Part shown: one piece after another, positions 34,509-35,866 of the stretch
Layout of the letters: the number at the start of each line of letters is the position of its first letter
Numbering within the stretch: the stretch's first letter is position 1
NCBI RefSeq assembly: GCF_006704265.1
Contig: NZ_VIKA01000019.1
Span: 1 to 35,866, forward strand
Length of the DNA stretch: 35,866 nt
Direction of reading: 5' to 3'
Origin: Elioraea sp. Yellowstone
GTDB lineage: Bacteria > Pseudomonadota > Alphaproteobacteria > Acetobacterales > Acetobacteraceae
The notes under the pieces: model-generated
The model's database searches: none
What the model saw: the letters and a program-made list of their open reading frames with translations, nothing else
What the model was told of the DNA's origin: nothing
Position numbers and translations under genes: made by a program

Positions 34509-35473
34509 GGGCACCCGCCCGGCTTCCCCGCATCAACGAGGCGGTCGGCGCGCTCGTCCTGGCCGCGCTCGCGCTCTTCCTCGCCGCCGTGCTGCAGGCG
34601 GGCGTGCTCGGCCCGCTCCTGCGCCCGGCGCTGATGCTGCGGGTGATCCTGCCGCCCGAGGGCACGGCCGGTCTCTCCGCCGGCGCGGCGGTGGAGGTGC
34701 TGGGCACGCGCGCGGGCGAGGTGCGGCGCATCGTCATCGATCCGCGCCAGCAGCTCCACGCCGAGGTGCGGCTCGACCAGGGCATGGAGGTGTTCGTGCG
34801 CCGCGACAGCCGCGTCTTCATCCGCCGCCAGTTCGGCGTCGCCGGCGCGGCCTATCTCGAGATCACGCGCGGCACCGGCGACCCGCTCGACTGGGACTAT
34901 GCCGTGCTCGAGGTGACGCGCGAGCAGGCGCCGACCGAGAGCCTCGGCGAACTGATCGAGGATCTGCGCAACCGTCTCGTGCCCGTGTTCGACGATGTCG
35001 GCCGGATCACCCGCGCGGCCGCCGAGATCTCCGAGAAGCTGGCGCGCGGCGAGGGCTCGGTCGGGCGGCTGCTCGCCGACGACACCCTGGCACGCGAACT
35101 CGAGATCGCCGCCGCGCAGCTCGATCGCACTCTCGCCGAGGCGAATCTCGCCGTTGCGGAGGTGCGCGAGGCGGTCGAGAGGGCCGGCGCCGCGGCCGAG
35201 GGGCTGCCGCGGCTGGTGCGGACGGCCGAGCGGGCGCTCGCGAACGTGCAGGCGGCGACGCGCGACCTCGCGGGAGCGAGCCCGCAGGCGCCGCGGATCG
35301 CGCGCGATGCCGCCGCGGCCGTGGCGACGCTGCCAGGACTTCTGGTGCAGGTGCAGCAGGCGACCGCCGAGCTCGACCGGCTGCTGGTCGCGCTCAGGAC
35401 GCATCCGCTGATCGGCGGCGGCGCGGCGCCGGAGGAGCTGCCGCGCGTGCCCGCGCGCGAGGTGCGGCCGTGA
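34505..35473 (+). CDS. MCE (MlaD-like) family protein
   Basis: A 322-residue protein with one N-terminal membrane anchor (about 12-35) and a single MCE domain (~42-122: 'MLRVILPPEGTAGLSAGAAVEVLGTRAGEVRRI', 'VFIRRQFGVAGAAYLEITRG'). A long Ala-rich helical C-terminus (~135-300) follows, with repeated hydrophobic heptads. It would be periplasmic and form the substrate-binding ring or tunnel on the MlaE permease. The C-terminal helix is longer than in E. coli MlaD and is closer to the PqiB/Mce-type helical tails. It is coupled to the pseudo-ATPase gene by ATGA and to the next lipoprotein gene by GTGA. Confidence 0.88.
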   Translation: MRAPARLPRINEAVGALVLAALALFLAAVLQAGVLGPLLRPALMLRVILPPEGTAGLSAGAAVEVLGTRAGEVRRIVIDPRQQLHAEVRLDQGMEVFVRRDSRVFIRRQFGVAGAAYLEITRGTGDPLDWDYAVLEVTREQAPTESLGELIEDLRNRLVPVFDDVGRITRAAAEISEKLARGEGSVGRLLADDTLARELEIAAAQLDRTLAEANLAVAEVREAVERAGAAAEGLPRLVRTAERALANVQAATRDLAGASPQAPRIARDAAAAVATLPGLLVQVQQATAELDRLLVALRTHPLIGGGAAPEELPRVPAREVRP

Positions 35474-35866
35474 GGCGGGCGATGCTGCTCGCCGCGCTGC
35501 TTGGCGCGGGCTGCGGCGGCCCACCGCCGCCCGAGCCGCCCGACCCGACGCTCGCGCGCCAGACCCGGACCGCGATGCTGGCCTGGCAGCAGGACCGGCC
35601 CGAACAGGCCGCCGCCCTGTTCCGCGACGCGCTCAGGCGCGCCTATGCGCGCGACGACATCGCCGCGATCGCCGACATCGCGGCGAGCTTGGCCGCTTCC
35701 GAGCTGCGGCTCGGCAACGCCGAGGCCGCGCGCGATGCGGCGGCGGCGGCGCCCGTTGAGCCCGTGTGTGCGCATCGCGATGCGCGTTCCCAGCCGGTAT
35801 ATCCCCGGGCGCTTGGCGAACCACGCACAGACGCCGAGGCCGACACGAGTGGCGCGGGGCGTGAGG
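35470..35866 (+). CDS. Putative lipoprotein of the MCE operon (partial or chimeric at the edge)
   Basis: GTG 35470 overlaps the MCE stop (GTGA). The product starts MRRAMLLAALLGAGC, a lipobox with Cys15, followed by a Pro-rich linker and then helical segments ('MLAWQQDRPEQAAALFRDAL', 'IAAIADIAASLAASELRLGNAEAARDA') resembling tetratricopeptide-type helices. An outer-membrane lipoprotein partner is common for MCE systems. From about 35750 the composition changes after a GCG repeat: third-position A/T rises from a few percent to about a third. The last ~38 codons are therefore probably not part of this gene. Confidence 0.55.
   Translation, partial: MRRAMLLAALLGAGCGGPPPPEPPDPTLARQTRTAMLAWQQDRPEQAAALFRDALRRAYARDDIAAIADIAASLAASELRLGNAEAARDAAAAAPVEPVCAHRDARSQPVYPRALGEPRTDAEADTSGAGRE
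35751..35866 (-). other. Possible 3' fragment of an unrelated minus-strand gene (LutB-like) after a GCG repeat
   Basis: The minus strand of the last ~115 bp, read in one frame, gives '...GLGVCAWFAKRPGIYRLGT' and continues 'RIAMRTHG'. This resembles the C-terminal 'W-ARRPALYRL-TRLA' segment of LutB/LldF-type iron-sulfur proteins. Third positions in this frame are more G/C-biased (about 6 of 36 end in A/T) than in the plus-strand lipoprotein frame (about 13 of 38). It suggests that the sequence changes locus at the GCG repeat near 35736-35750. The homology is judged from memory and is short. Confidence 0.3.

Overview
The window is very GC-rich (about 70% by eye), gene-dense and strongly GC3-biased. 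It carries three TRAP transporters, a complete C-P lyase operon, a MoxR/DUF58/DUF4159 locus next to a DUF1285 gene, and an MCE transporter operon. This points to an alphaproteobacterium of the Acetobacterales/Rhodospirillales type. That placement is inference from gene content and style; no rRNA or other marker is present. No tRNA, rRNA, CRISPR array, insertion sequence or gap over 300 bp without a gene was seen.

Layout. (1) 1-3690: start of a gene at the edge (possibly Nudix), DUF1285 (-), then moxR, DUF58 and a DUF4159-type gene (+). The last gene is broken: its N-terminal ~175 residues are joined in frame to the C-terminal ~115 residues of LpxB. (2) 3681-11119: a sugar-acid uptake and catabolism cluster. 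It holds a TRAP transporter (dctP separated from dctQM), an enolase-superfamily acid-sugar dehydratase, a UxaA-family dehydratase, a 2,4-diketo-3-deoxy-acid hydrolase of the FAH family and an SDR resembling 2-keto-3-deoxy-L-fuconate dehydrogenase. Together they suggest import of an acid sugar, dehydration to a 2-keto-3-deoxy acid, oxidation and cleavage. (3) 11193-19590: phosphonate locus. phnF and a divergent PhnM paralogue lie on the minus strand. phnGHIJKLM and a DUF1045 2H-phosphoesterase lie on the plus strand, mostly with 4-base overlaps. A palindromic PhnF-type operator lies between the arms. phnN, phnP and phnCDE are not in the window. (4) 19635-22022: a fusion of a flippase-like membrane domain with an O-antigen-ligase-like domain. 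(5) 22178-26104: hutU and hutH with an opposite-strand unknown gene between them. (6) 26205-30541: a TRAP operon of the 2-oxoacid (TakP-like) type with two tandem Tat-exported binding proteins. (7) 30590-35866: a dCache-GAF-cyclase-like membrane protein, an MlaE permease, an MlaF-position ATPase with all ATP motifs lost, an MCE protein and a lipoprotein running into the window edge.

Most unusual points. The MCE operon pairs a cyclase domain lacking its catalytic residues with an ABC 'ATPase' lacking Walker A, Q-loop, signature and Walker B residues, yet both frames are intact. The DUF4159/LpxB join sits on a 16-bp perfect palindrome. The last ~115 bp look like the opposite-strand end of an unrelated LutB-like gene after a GCG repeat. 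These two joins are either assembly chimeras or real rearrangements and should be settled before the edges are interpreted.
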